A DNA stretch of 9,575 bases from Bacillota bacterium (GTDB taxonomy: Bacteria; Bacillota; Sulfobacillia; Symbiobacteriales; ZC4RG38): NCBI GenBank assembly GCA_003242505.1, contig QGUP01000052.1:1-9575 (forward strand), written 5' to 3'. Both the position numbers and the translations under genes were made by a program. This document shows, in pieces, positions 1-6,395 of the stretch (position 1 is its first letter; every line of letters begins with the position of its first letter). The notes beneath the pieces were generated by a model that worked only from the letters and a program-made list of their open reading frames with translations, was not told where the DNA came from and made no database searches.

Positions 1-10
1 GAGACCGGGA

Positions 11-38
11 CGGGCCCGGGGCGCTGCCCCCGGGCCCG
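11..38 (-). terminator. GC-rich hairpin at the end of the prkA-yhbH-spoVR operon
   Basis: A perfect 11-bp inverted repeat pairs 11-21 with 28-38 around a 6-nt loop, starting at the base next to the spoVR stop codon (TGA at 41-39). It is almost all G/C. No U-tract follows on the minus strand, where the next bases are TCCCGGTCTC. It is therefore not a textbook intrinsic terminator. It may act as a U-less terminator, a Rho-assisted site or a 3'-end stabiliser. The perfect stem and its position support a role at the transcript end. Confidence 0.55.
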
Positions 39-1478
39 TCAGAGTACCTTCCGCTCCACCTGCCCCTCCCCGGTGCAAGTGTACCGGACCTGCCGGCCGT
101 CTTCTACGGTGTCCAGGTGCACCGGACGCCCCCAGATGTGGTGGACGTGGGGGAGAGTCCGGGTGAGGTAGTGGGTGTCGAGCTCCACCCCTTCGTAGCC
201 GTGGGTGAGGTGCAGTTCTCCCCGCTTGCCGAAGTCGTGATCCTCCGCGTAGATGTAAGGCACCCCGCCGTCGGTGATCAGCCGGACGATCCCGTCCCGG
301 ACCTGCTCCCACTCCCGGTGGGCCGCGGTCACCCGGTAGCCGTCGCCCTCCTTCCGGTAGAGGTAAAGGTCCAGGTCCTCCACCGCCTGCTCGTCCAGGT
401 AGTTCCGCAGGAAGGAGACGTCGGTCTCCAGTTCCCGGATTTCGAAGAGCTTCTCCAGCCCCAGTTTCTGCTCCAGCCGGGTGAGGAGGTAGAACCCCAC
501 GTGGTAGGGGTTCAGGTGGTACGGGTTCGGCGCCAGCACTGCCGCGTGGAGCCGGGCGAACTCCACCGACTCCTCCGGGGTGAGGTCCAGTTCCCGCAAG
601 ATCCGGGCGTGCCAGAAGGAGGCCCAGCCCTCGTTGAGGATCTTGGTCTCCATCTGGGGCCGGAAATAGAGGGCCTCCGCCCGGATGCTGGAGAGGATGT
701 CCCGCTGCCAGTCCTCCAGGTCCGGGGCCTTCTCCATCAGAAACAGCAGGAGGTCCCGGCACCGGGCCGGCGGCCGGGGCTCCTCGGCGGACGCCGGCTC
801 CGGCGGCTTCTCCTCCGCCCGGCCCGGCAGGTGCCGGTCCAGGTCCCACAGGTCCCGGTACGGGTCCAGGGGGTCCGCCCCCCGGCTCCCCCGCCGGCCC
901 GCCTCGCCCTGGCCGCCCTCGGGGCTCTGGCCTTCCGGGACCCCCCGCCGCCCCTGCCGGGCCGGGAAGGGGTCGATCTGCTCGTGCAGGGCCAGGGCGG
1001 CGTCGAGGAACCGCTCCACCCGGTCCCGGCCGTACCGCTGCTCGTACCGCCGGACCCTTTCGGCAAAGGCCGCCATGGTCCAGACCATCTGCCGGTTGGT
1101 GTTCCGAAAGCGCCAGTTCCGCTTGAAGAAGTCGCTGTGGGCCAGGACGTGGGCGGCGATCACCTTGTTCTGCAGCAGGCTGTTGGTCTCCAGGAGGAAC
1201 GCGTAGCACGGGTCCGAGTTGATCACCAGCTCGTAGATCTTCGACATCCCGTAGTCGTAGCTCATCTTCATCCGGTAGAAGGCCTTGCCGAAGCTCCAGT
1301 GGGAGAAGCGGATCGGCATCCCGTAGGCCCCGAAGGTGTAGAGGATCTCCGCCGGGCAGATCTCGTACCGCATGGGGAAGGGGTCGAGTCCCATCGCCAG
1401 GGCCTTGTCCACGATCCGCTCGATGGCCCGCTCCAGCTCCCGGATCTCCAGGGCGGTGCTCCCGTGGGCGGCGCTCAC
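39..1478 (-). CDS. spoVR: SpoVR family sporulation/stress protein
   Basis: A 479-aa protein, close to the roughly 470 aa of B. subtilis SpoVR. Conserved SpoVR stretches are visible: an N-terminal DPFPMRYEICPAEI (32-45), PIRFSHWSFGKAF (55-67), INSDPCYAFLLETNS (86-100), VLAHSDFF (111-118), NEGWASFWH (282-290) and NPYHLNPYHVG (318-328). In Bacillus the family is needed for normal spore cortex formation; its biochemical activity is unknown. A Gly/Arg/Pro/Glu-rich low-complexity segment (about 171-240) interrupts the middle and looks like a lineage insertion. The chosen start is GTG at 1478, which overlaps the yhbH TGA as GTGA, with a G-rich SD-like GGGGGGTG just upstream. The frame stays open for 120 more codons, but those translate into proline/arginine-rich shadow sequence over yhbH. 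It is the last gene of the operon with prkA and yhbH and is probably translationally coupled to yhbH. Confidence 0.95.
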   Translation of the reverse strand: MSAAHGSTALEIRELERAIERIVDKALAMGLDPFPMRYEICPAEILYTFGAYGMPIRFSHWSFGKAFYRMKMSYDYGMSKIYELVINSDPCYAFLLETNSLLQNKVIAAHVLAHSDFFKRNWRFRNTNRQMVWTMAAFAERVRRYEQRYGRDRVERFLDAALALHEQIDPFPARQGRRGVPEGQSPEGGQGEAGRRGSRGADPLDPYRDLWDLDRHLPGRAEEKPPEPASAEEPRPPARCRDLLLFLMEKAPDLEDWQRDILSSIRAEALYFRPQMETKILNEGWASFWHARILRELDLTPEESVEFARLHAAVLAPNPYHLNPYHVGFYLLTRLEQKLGLEKLFEIRELETDVSFLRNYLDEQAVEDLDLYLYRKEGDGYRVTAAHREWEQVRDGIVRLITDGGVPYIYAEDHDFGKRGELHLTHGYEGVELDTHYLTRTLPHVHHIWGRPVHLDTVEDGRQVRYTCTGEGQVERKVL

Positions 1479-2662
1479 AGGGGAGCACCCCCCAGGGCGG
1501 CCATCTGCTCCGGGCCGAAGAAGGTCCGGAGGGCCTGGTAGACGTCGCCTTTCTCCCGGATCACCGCGGCGACGAACCGGGGGTGCTGGATCTCCTTGGT
1601 GAAGAGGGTGTAGAGGGTGGCGCTGCGGTAGTAGCCGGAGCCGGCTGGGTAACTGTCGATCTCCCCGTAGCCCACCAGGCTGCTCACCTCCACGAGCCGG
1701 CGCATCATCTCCAGGGCCCGGGGGTTGTCCGAGGCGAGGTTGTCGCCGTCGCTGAAGTGGAAGGGGTAGAGGTTGTACTGGTCCGGCGGGTACCGCCGGG
1801 CGATGATCTCCAGGGCCAGTTCGTAGACCGACGAGCACCGGGTGCCCCCGGACTCCCCCTTGGTGAAGAACTCCTCCTCCGTGACCTCCCGGGCCTCGGT
1901 GGAGTGGGCCAGGAAGCAGATCTGGACGTTGTCGTATTTGGTCCGCAAAAACCGCACCATCCAGTAGAAGAAGGCCCGGGCGATGTACTTTTCAAACTCC
2001 CCCATCGACCCCGAGGTGTCCATCATCGCCAGGACCACCGCGGCGGTCTCGGGCTTGTAGCTCTCGTCCCAGGTCTTGTACCGCAGGTCCTCCCGGCCGA
2101 TGGGGTGGATCGACTGCCGGCCCCGGAGGGCGTTCCGCTTGAGGGCCTCGAGGATGGTCCTCTTCTTGTCAATGTTGGCCTGGAGCCCCTGCCGCCGGAC
2201 GTCGTTCCACTCGTACCGCCGGGTGGTGAGGTCCGGCCGCTTCCGGGGGTCCAGGTGCGGGAGCCCCAGGTCCTCGAAGATCAGGTTGCCGATCTCCTCG
2301 ATGGTCACCTCGGCCTCGTAGTAGTCCTCCCCCGGCTGGTCCCCCGGGGCGCCGGGGCCCCGGCCGGCGCCGGCGGCGGGCCCCTCCCGGCCGATCACCT
2401 GCCCCTTGCGGCTGTCCCCCGGCCCCTGCCCCGCCCGCTCCTGCTTCTCGTAGTTGTACCGGAACCGGTACTCGTTCAGGGAGCGGATGGGGACCTTGAT
2501 CACCCGCTGACCGTCGCTGGTGATGATCGCCTCGTGGCTGACGATGTCCGCCAGGTTGTTCTTGAGGGCCTCCCGGACCTTCTCCCGGTGCCGCTCCTGG
2601 TCCATCTGCCCCTGCCGGTGCAGGGACCAGTCCTCCCGGGTGATGGTGAAGTAGGTGGCCAT
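1475..2662 (-). CDS. yhbH: YhbH/YeaH family VWA-domain sporulation protein
   Basis: A 395-aa protein, the usual length for YhbH (392 aa in B. subtilis). The N-terminus (about 1-75), which begins with FTITREDWSLHRQG, is typical of the family. A Gly/Ala/Pro-rich linker follows (about 76-112). A von Willebrand factor A domain lies in the C-terminal half. Its MIDAS metal site is visible as DTSGS (D215, S217, S219), a threonine in SGGTRCSS (T274) and FSDGDN (D305, D307). The family (YeaH in E. coli) accompanies PrkA/YeaG, and Bacillus yhbH mutants have spore defects; the molecular role is not established. ATG at 2662 is preceded by GGTGAGAG with good spacing. The gap from the prkA stop is 12 bp, and the 3' end overlaps spoVR by 4 bp, so all three genes are probably one transcript. 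Confidence 0.95.
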   Translation of the reverse strand: MATYFTITREDWSLHRQGQMDQERHREKVREALKNNLADIVSHEAIITSDGQRVIKVPIRSLNEYRFRYNYEKQERAGQGPGDSRKGQVIGREGPAAGAGRGPGAPGDQPGEDYYEAEVTIEEIGNLIFEDLGLPHLDPRKRPDLTTRRYEWNDVRRQGLQANIDKKRTILEALKRNALRGRQSIHPIGREDLRYKTWDESYKPETAAVVLAMMDTSGSMGEFEKYIARAFFYWMVRFLRTKYDNVQICFLAHSTEAREVTEEEFFTKGESGGTRCSSVYELALEIIARRYPPDQYNLYPFHFSDGDNLASDNPRALEMMRRLVEVSSLVGYGEIDSYPAGSGYYRSATLYTLFTKEIQHPRFVAAVIREKGDVYQALRTFFGPEQMAALGGAPL

Positions 2663-2674
2663 TCTCTCACCGCC

Positions 2675-4582
2675 CTAGCGATTGAGCAGGCTGCCCACGT
2701 ACTTCAGCAGTTCGTTGGCGCAGGTGGCGCAGTAGCCGTGCTCCTGCACCAGCCGGTCCACCACCTGGTTGATCCGGCGCAGCTGCTCCGCGTCCGGGGT
2801 CCGGGAAGAGGTGGTGATCTTCACCACGTCCTTGAGGTCGGCGAAGAGCTTTTTCTGGATCGCCTCCCTGAGCCGCTCGTGGCTGGTGTAGTCGAACTTC
2901 TGCCCCCGGCGGGCGTAGGTGGAGAGCCGGATCAGGATCTCCTCCCGGAAGGCCTTCTTGGCGTTCTCGGAGATGCCGATCTGCTCCTCGATGGACCGCA
3001 TCAGCTTCTCGTCCGGGTCCAGGTACTCCTCGGTGATGGGGTCCTTGACCTTGGTCTGGTTGCAGTAGGCCTCCACGTTGTCCAGGTAGTTGTTGAGAAG
3101 GGCCCGGGCCTGCTCCTCGAAGGAGTAGACGAAGGCCTTCTGGACCTCCTGCTTGGCGATCTCGTCGAACTCCTGCCGGGCCAGAGCGATGAAGCCCAGG
3201 AGCCGCTCCCGCTCCTCCTTGGTGATGGAGGGGTGCTGGTCGAGGCCGTCCTTGAGGGCCCGCAGCACGTCCAGGGCGTTGATGCAGGACTTCTCCATCT
3301 CTCCCTTGCGGATGAGGGCGGTGGAGATCCGGTTGATCACGTACCGGGGGTCGACCCCGGTCATCCCCTCGCCCTCGGCCTCGGCCTGGAGTTCGGCCAG
3401 GTCCTTGGGCTTGAAGCCCTCCACCTCCTGGCCGTCGTAGAGCCGCATCTTCTTGATGAGGTCGAGGCCGGCCCGCTTGGACTCCTTCAGCCGGCTGAGG
3501 ATGCTGAAGACCGCGGCGGCGTAGAGGGCGTGGGGGGCGATGTGGACCCCCCGGAGGTCCGACTGTTTGATGAGCTTTTCGTAGATCCGGACTTCATCGC
3601 TCACCCGGAGGTTGTAGGGGATCGGCATGACGATGATCCGGCTCTGGAGGGCCTCGTTCTTCTTGTTGGCGATGAAGGCCCGGTACTCGGTCTCGTTGGT
3701 GTGGGCGACGATCAGTTCGTCCGCGGAGATGAGGGCAAAGCGGCCGGCCTTGAAGTTCCCTTCCTGGCTGAGGGCCAGGAGGTTCCAGAGGAATTTCTCA
3801 TCGAGCTTCAGCATCTCCTGGAACTCCATCAGGCCCCGGTTGGCCTTGTTCAGCTCCCCGTCGAACCGGTAGGCCCGGGGGTCGGATTCGGAGCCGTACT
3901 CGGCGATGGTGCTGAAGTCGATGGAGCCGGTGAGGTCGGCGATGTCTTGGCTCTTGGGGTCCGAGGGGCTGAAGGTGCCGATCCCTACCCGCTCCTGCTC
4001 CGAGAGGATCACCCGCTCCACCAGCACGTCCTCGATCCGGCCGCCGTACTGCTCCTTCAGCATCAGCCGGCAGGAGGGGCAGAGCTCCCCCTCGATGGGG
4101 ATCCCCAGCTCTTCCTCCACCTCCCGGCGCATCTCCCGGGGGATGAGGTGGAGGGGCTCCTCGTGCATGGGGCAGCCCTTGATGCCGTAGAGGGCCCCTT
4201 CCTCGGTGCGGCTGTAGGCCTCGAGGCCCCGCTTCAGCATGGTGACGATGGTGGACTTGCCGCCGCTCACCGGGCCCATCAGCAGCAGGATCCGCTTGCG
4301 GACGTCCAGCCGCCGGGCCGCCGGGTGGAAGTACTCCTCCACCAGCCGTTCCAGGGCCCGGTCGATCCCGAAGATCTCGTTGGCGAAGAACCGGTACCGC
4401 CGGCCTTCCGGGCCCTCTTCCACCCCGTGGGAGACGATCATGTCGTAGATCCGGTGGTGGGCGAGGCGCGCGACCGCCGGGCGCTGGTAGACGATCTTGA
4501 GGTACTCGGAGAAGGTGCCCTCCCACCGCAACTGGCTTTCCTGTTGGCGGTGCTCCTCCAGGCGCCTGAGCAGCCTTTCCAT
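2675..4582 (-). CDS. prkA: PrkA family AAA+ ATPase (serine kinase/protease-type sporulation and stress protein)
   Basis: A 635-aa protein, near full-length identical in layout to B. subtilis PrkA (631 aa). The N-terminus matches the family from MERLLRRLEE onward. Walker A is GPVSGGKST (103-111). A Walker B-like stretch RGLMEFQEM lies at 249-257 and a sensor-1-like AHTNETE at 293-299. The C-terminal PrkA domain ends in the conserved ANELLKYVGSLLNR. The family was first described as a protein kinase and later also as an ATP-driven protease; in Bacillus it contributes to sporulation. ATG at 4582 was chosen because AAGGAGGG precedes it at SD distance and family similarity begins there; an ATG 14 codons upstream adds unrelated residues. 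Two CxxC motifs (C168/C171 and C618/C621) occur where B. subtilis PrkA, as recalled, has no cysteines. It is the first gene of the prkA-yhbH-spoVR operon. Confidence 0.96.
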   Translation of the reverse strand: MERLLRRLEEHRQQESQLRWEGTFSEYLKIVYQRPAVARLAHHRIYDMIVSHGVEEGPEGRRYRFFANEIFGIDRALERLVEEYFHPAARRLDVRKRILLLMGPVSGGKSTIVTMLKRGLEAYSRTEEGALYGIKGCPMHEEPLHLIPREMRREVEEELGIPIEGELCPSCRLMLKEQYGGRIEDVLVERVILSEQERVGIGTFSPSDPKSQDIADLTGSIDFSTIAEYGSESDPRAYRFDGELNKANRGLMEFQEMLKLDEKFLWNLLALSQEGNFKAGRFALISADELIVAHTNETEYRAFIANKKNEALQSRIIVMPIPYNLRVSDEVRIYEKLIKQSDLRGVHIAPHALYAAAVFSILSRLKESKRAGLDLIKKMRLYDGQEVEGFKPKDLAELQAEAEGEGMTGVDPRYVINRISTALIRKGEMEKSCINALDVLRALKDGLDQHPSITKEERERLLGFIALARQEFDEIAKQEVQKAFVYSFEEQARALLNNYLDNVEAYCNQTKVKDPITEEYLDPDEKLMRSIEEQIGISENAKKAFREEILIRLSTYARRGQKFDYTSHERLREAIQKKLFADLKDVVKITTSSRTPDAEQLRRINQVVDRLVQEHGYCATCANELLKYVGSLLNR

Positions 4583-4920
4583 GTTGCACACCCTCCTTGT
4601 GCCGAGCCGGAGAGCCGGCCGCAACCAACCGCTGGCGGCGGGGGCCGGGGAGACAAGGAGCCGCCGGGTCAGTCCGTGGACGGGGGAATCGGGTGGACGT
4701 GACGCCAGCGGCTTACCTCTATGAAGCGGCCAGAGGCGGCGAATTGTAAAGATGTTTCCGGCAGTTTTGGCTGGCAGCGTCGCCGTCAGGGCTGGTTCCT
4801 TCCGCCGGCGCCGGGTCGGCTGCAGCAGACTCCCGTTATCTGGTTATCACCCGACTTGGCGGTCCATATACATAAGCCGTAACAGCCTGACAGGGACAAC
4901 CGTGCAAGGGGAGAGGAACC
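4583..4920. other. Divergent intergenic region between prkA and yabP
   Basis: These 338 bp carry the control regions of two divergent sporulation transcription units, with no convincing gene. On the minus strand the prkA RBS (AAGGAGGG) lies just above the start. A possible sigma-E-like -10, TTTACAAT (complement of 4743-4750), has no clear -35 partner. A 9-bp inverted repeat (4629-4637, CCGCTGGCG, with 4703-4711, CGCCAGCGG) could close a long stem in the prkA leader, but such a match is easy to get by chance in GC-rich DNA. A short hairpin (4606-4610 with 4615-4619) lies just above the RBS. The relatively AT-rich part, 4830-4885, holds the proposed yabP promoter. Confidence 0.6.
4842..4872 (+). 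promoter_or_regulatory. Possible sigma-E-type promoter for yabP-yabQ
   Basis: CATATACA at 4865-4872 matches 6 of 8 positions of the sigma-E -10 consensus (CATACAMT). A poor -35-like GGTTATC lies at 4842-4848, 16 bp upstream, slightly long for sigma-E. The site is in the most AT-rich part of the intergenic region, about 50 bp before the yabP ATG. In B. subtilis yabP and yabQ are expressed from a mother-cell sigma-E promoter, which fits. The weak -35 keeps this tentative. A weaker sigma-A alternative is TTGGCG (4857-4862) with TAACAG (4880-4885). Confidence 0.3.
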
Positions 4921-5244
4921 ATGCCCGAGGAGAAGTCCTTCCGGTCCGGGGAGATGCGGGGCGGGAACTCCGACCACAACCTGACGGTGGTGAACCGGGA
5001 GCAGGTGGTGGTCTCCGGGGTGGCGGCGGTGGCGAGTTTTGACGACCAGGAGATCGTGCTGGAGACCGAACTGGGCAGTCTGACCATCCGGGGGGAGGAA
5101 CTGCACATCAAACAACTCGACCTCGACTCAGGCCGGTTTGCCGTCGACGGGCTCGTGAACGCCCTCATCTACTCCGGCCGCACCGGGCGGCAGGCCAGCC
5201 GGGGCCGGAGCCGGGGCGGGTTCCTGGATCGGCTGTTGCGGTGA
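4921..5244 (+). CDS. yabP: Sporulation protein YabP (YabP/YqfC family)
   Basis: A 107-aa protein (B. subtilis YabP is about 100 aa). The family pattern is clear: LTVVNREQVVVSGV (21-34), ASFDDQEIVLETELG (38-52), a LTIRGEEL stretch (54-61), LDLDSGRFAVDG (66-77) and a final tyrosine before a basic tail (ALIYS, 81-85). The tail ends FLDRLLR, like the FGKLFK-type ends of homologues. No membrane segment is visible; it should be a small beta-rich soluble protein. YabP is made in the mother cell under sigma-E, and the YabP/YqfC family works with YabQ or YqfD in spore envelope formation. ATG at 4921 is preceded by AGGGGAGAGG. It is followed by yabQ, as in Bacillus, but the upstream neighbour is prkA instead of the usual hup and S4-domain genes. 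Confidence 0.93.
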   Translation: MPEEKSFRSGEMRGGNSDHNLTVVNREQVVVSGVAAVASFDDQEIVLETELGSLTIRGEELHIKQLDLDSGRFAVDGLVNALIYSGRTGRQASRGRSRGGFLDRLLR

Positions 5245-5368
5245 TCGGGTGGCAGCCCGCCGGGTGTTCCCCTGGTCCCTCGGGTCCGTCCCCGGGTTCG
5301 GTTCGCCCGGTGGCATCCCCCCACCGGCGGAGGCATAGGGGTACGGAGAACCCGCGGGGGGGCCTGCA
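5245..5368 (+). other. yabP-yabQ intercistronic spacer with GC hairpins
   Basis: This 124-nt spacer is longer than expected for a tight yabP-yabQ pair. It has a 7-bp stem-loop, CCGGTGG (5307-5313) with CCACCGG (5321-5327) around a 7-nt loop. A second stem, CCGGG (5292-5296) with CCCGG (5306-5310), competes for the same bases. No U-tract follows either stem, so simple termination is unlikely. mRNA processing or translational control of yabQ is possible. The G-run CGCGGGGGGG near 5353-5362 is the only SD-like sequence before yabQ. Confidence 0.35.
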
Positions 5369-5995
5369 ATGCCCGCTTTGGAGTTCCACCTCTACAGCTT
5401 TCTCACCCTGGTGCTGACCGGGGTGGCCGCCGGCCTGGCCTTCGACGTCCTCCGGGCCGTCCGGCGCCGGCTCCGGCCGGGGAGGCCGGTGGCCCCGCTC
5501 CTCGACCTGGCGTACGGAGTGGCCCTCGGCGGATTCCTGGGTGCGGGCCTCTTCCTCGCCAACCGGGGCGAACTCAGGCTCTACGTCTTCCTGGGGGTGG
5601 CGACGGGCGCCGCCCTCTATTTCACCCTGGGCAGTCCGGCGGTGCTCTGGGTCGTGGAGGGCATCCTGAGCCTCGGGGCCCTGATGCTCGGGTGGGTCTG
5701 GGGAGCGGTGCAGGTTCTGGTCATCCGGCCCGGCACCTGGGTCGTGGAGCGGTTCCTCTGGCTCCTCAGGGTGCTGGGCCAGCTGGCGCAGGGCCTCGGC
5801 CGCCTGGCCGCGGCCCCCCTGCGGCCCGGGGTAGAGCGGGCCCGGCGCTGGGCCGGCAGGACCCGGGCAGGGCGGGCCCTCCGGCGGCTCCTGGCGTGGC
5901 TCCTGCCGCCGGCGGACCCGGGCGGTCCGCCGGGGGATGGCCCGGTGGATGGCCCGGGCGATGACCCGGGCGCCGGCGGCGCTGCTGGAGGGTGA
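5369..5995 (+). CDS. yabQ: Spore cortex biosynthesis membrane protein YabQ
   Basis: A 208-aa polytopic membrane protein. Hydrophobic segments lie at about 5-24, 42-64, 70-88 and 91-118. The family-like start, HLYSFLTLVLTGVAAGLAFD, has an acidic residue (D26) and a basic cluster (RAVRRRLR) after the first segment, and GELRLYVFLGVATG (67-80) matches the GEFRIYIFLAV-type motif of YabQ. An Arg-rich amphipathic region follows (about 125-175), then a Pro/Gly/Asp-rich tail (about 176-208) that looks lineage-specific. In B. subtilis YabQ sits in the forespore outer membrane and is needed for cortex formation. ATG at 5369 has only a G-rich SD-like run upstream. It lies downstream of yabP and ahead of the HTH-divIC pair. 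Confidence 0.9.
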   Translation: MPALEFHLYSFLTLVLTGVAAGLAFDVLRAVRRRLRPGRPVAPLLDLAYGVALGGFLGAGLFLANRGELRLYVFLGVATGAALYFTLGSPAVLWVVEGILSLGALMLGWVWGAVQVLVIRPGTWVVERFLWLLRVLGQLAQGLGRLAAAPLRPGVERARRWAGRTRAGRALRRLLAWLLPPADPGGPPGDGPVDGPGDDPGAGGAAGG

Positions 5996-6027
5996 CCCGC
6001 GCCTTGCTGCTCCGCGGCAAACGCGGG
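5996..6027 (+). terminator. Weak hairpin just after yabQ
   Basis: CCCGCG (5996-6001) pairs with CGCGGG (6022-6027), and TTGC (6004-6007) can pair with GCAA (6017-6020) inside it. The structure starts at the first base after the yabQ stop and is followed by AATTCTTTGG, which is only modestly U-rich. It could partly end the yabP-yabQ transcript before the HTH-divIC pair. The stem is short and interrupted, so this is tentative. Confidence 0.3.
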
Positions 6028-6079
6028 AATTCTTTGGCGATCCAGGAGGAGGATGGCGGCAGACACAGAAGTATAAATC

Positions 6080-6145
6080 CCGTACGAAGGATGTACACAG
6101 GTTGTACTAAAGTTGTCCACAACCCATCCACAGCCTGTGCACAGT
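6080..6145 (+). repeat. 11-bp-phased array of DnaA-box-like 9-mers
   Basis: Consecutive 11-bp units begin at 6080, 6091, 6102, 6113, 6124 and 6135. Their 9-mers are CCGTACGAA (degenerate), ATGTACACA, TTGTACTAA, TTGTCCACA, CCATCCACA and CTGTGCACA, each followed by a 2-nt spacer. The unit at 6113 is exactly the TTGTCCACA DnaA-box form known from high-GC bacteria. The units at 6091 and 6135 match TTGTNCACA at 8 of 9, and the one at 6102 at 7 of 9. All face the same way with a spacing of one helical turn. The array lies downstream of a TATAAA -10-like hexamer (6072-6077, no clear -35) and ends just before the RBS of the HTH gene. It could be a DnaA-binding control element for the HTH-divIC unit, or the operator of the HTH protein itself. 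The repetition is seen directly; DnaA binding is inferred. Confidence 0.65.
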
Positions 6146-6161
6146 TGGGGATGGATCGGCG

Positions 6162-6395
6162 GTGCAGATCGAGATCCGCGGCGCCGAGAAGCTCAGCCAC
6201 CGGGAGCGCCAGGTGGTGGCCCTGAAGGAGATGGGGTACAGCAACGAGCAGGTGGCCAAGCGCCTCGGGCTGGCCCCTGGCACCGTCGCGACCCTCTACA
6301 ACCGGGCCAAAGCCAAGGGCTACCAGGTGGTCATCGTGCTCTCCGGCGACCCGCTGGGTCTCTTTGAGGCCGCAGAGGAGGACGAGGCTGAATGA
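6162..6395 (+). CDS. Small helix-turn-helix protein (LuxR/sigma-70 region 4-like)
   Basis: A 77-aa protein, essentially one HTH plus a short tail. Residues 11-50 follow the LuxR/GerE or sigma-70 region 4 pattern: LSHRERQVVAL (11-21), then GYSNEQVAKRLGLAPGTV (25-42) as the two helices and turn, then a basic stretch NRAKAKGY (47-54). A hydrophobic strand QVVIVL (55-60) and an acidic C-terminus (AAEEDEAE) complete it. No core-binding sigma domains are present, so it is a DNA-binding protein rather than a sigma factor. The length resembles the spore regulator GerE, but the C-terminal half differs and I cannot assign it. The GTG start at 6162 has GGGGAT upstream at SD distance. Its TGA overlaps the divIC ATG (ATGA), with GAGGAGG inside its 3' end serving divIC, so the two are translationally coupled. 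The phased repeat array immediately upstream may be its control region. Confidence 0.8.
   Translation: MQIEIRGAEKLSHRERQVVALKEMGYSNEQVAKRLGLAPGTVATLYNRAKAKGYQVVIVLSGDPLGLFEAAEEDEAE

Noticed and set aside
117..1541. A 474-codon plus-strand frame opposite spoVR
   Set aside because: The translation is a Val/Pro/Gly-rich shadow of spoVR with no recognisable motif.
1583..4702. A 1039-codon open frame on the plus strand opposite prkA and yhbH
   Set aside because: Its translation is monotonous Leu/Val/Gly/Pro/Asp-rich sequence with no domain, and the opposite strand carries unmistakable PrkA and YhbH. High GC removes stop codons from the antisense frame.
4629..4711. 9-bp inverted repeat CCGCTGGCG/CGCCAGCGG in the prkA leader as a riboswitch stem
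   Set aside because: The loop is 65 nt with no conserved riboswitch core, and 9-bp GC matches are common in such DNA.
4833..4845. The 13-mer CCGTTATCTGGTT found both upstream of yabP and at 8393-8405
   Set aside because: About one such match is expected by chance in a window of this size, and the flanks differ. The second copy lies inside the 52-aa ORF.
5992..6225. A 77-codon plus frame from GTG overlapping the yabQ stop, running through the repeat array
   Set aside because: It runs across 11-bp repeats that cannot keep a reading frame, is rich in Arg/Ser, and overlaps the better supported HTH gene in another frame.
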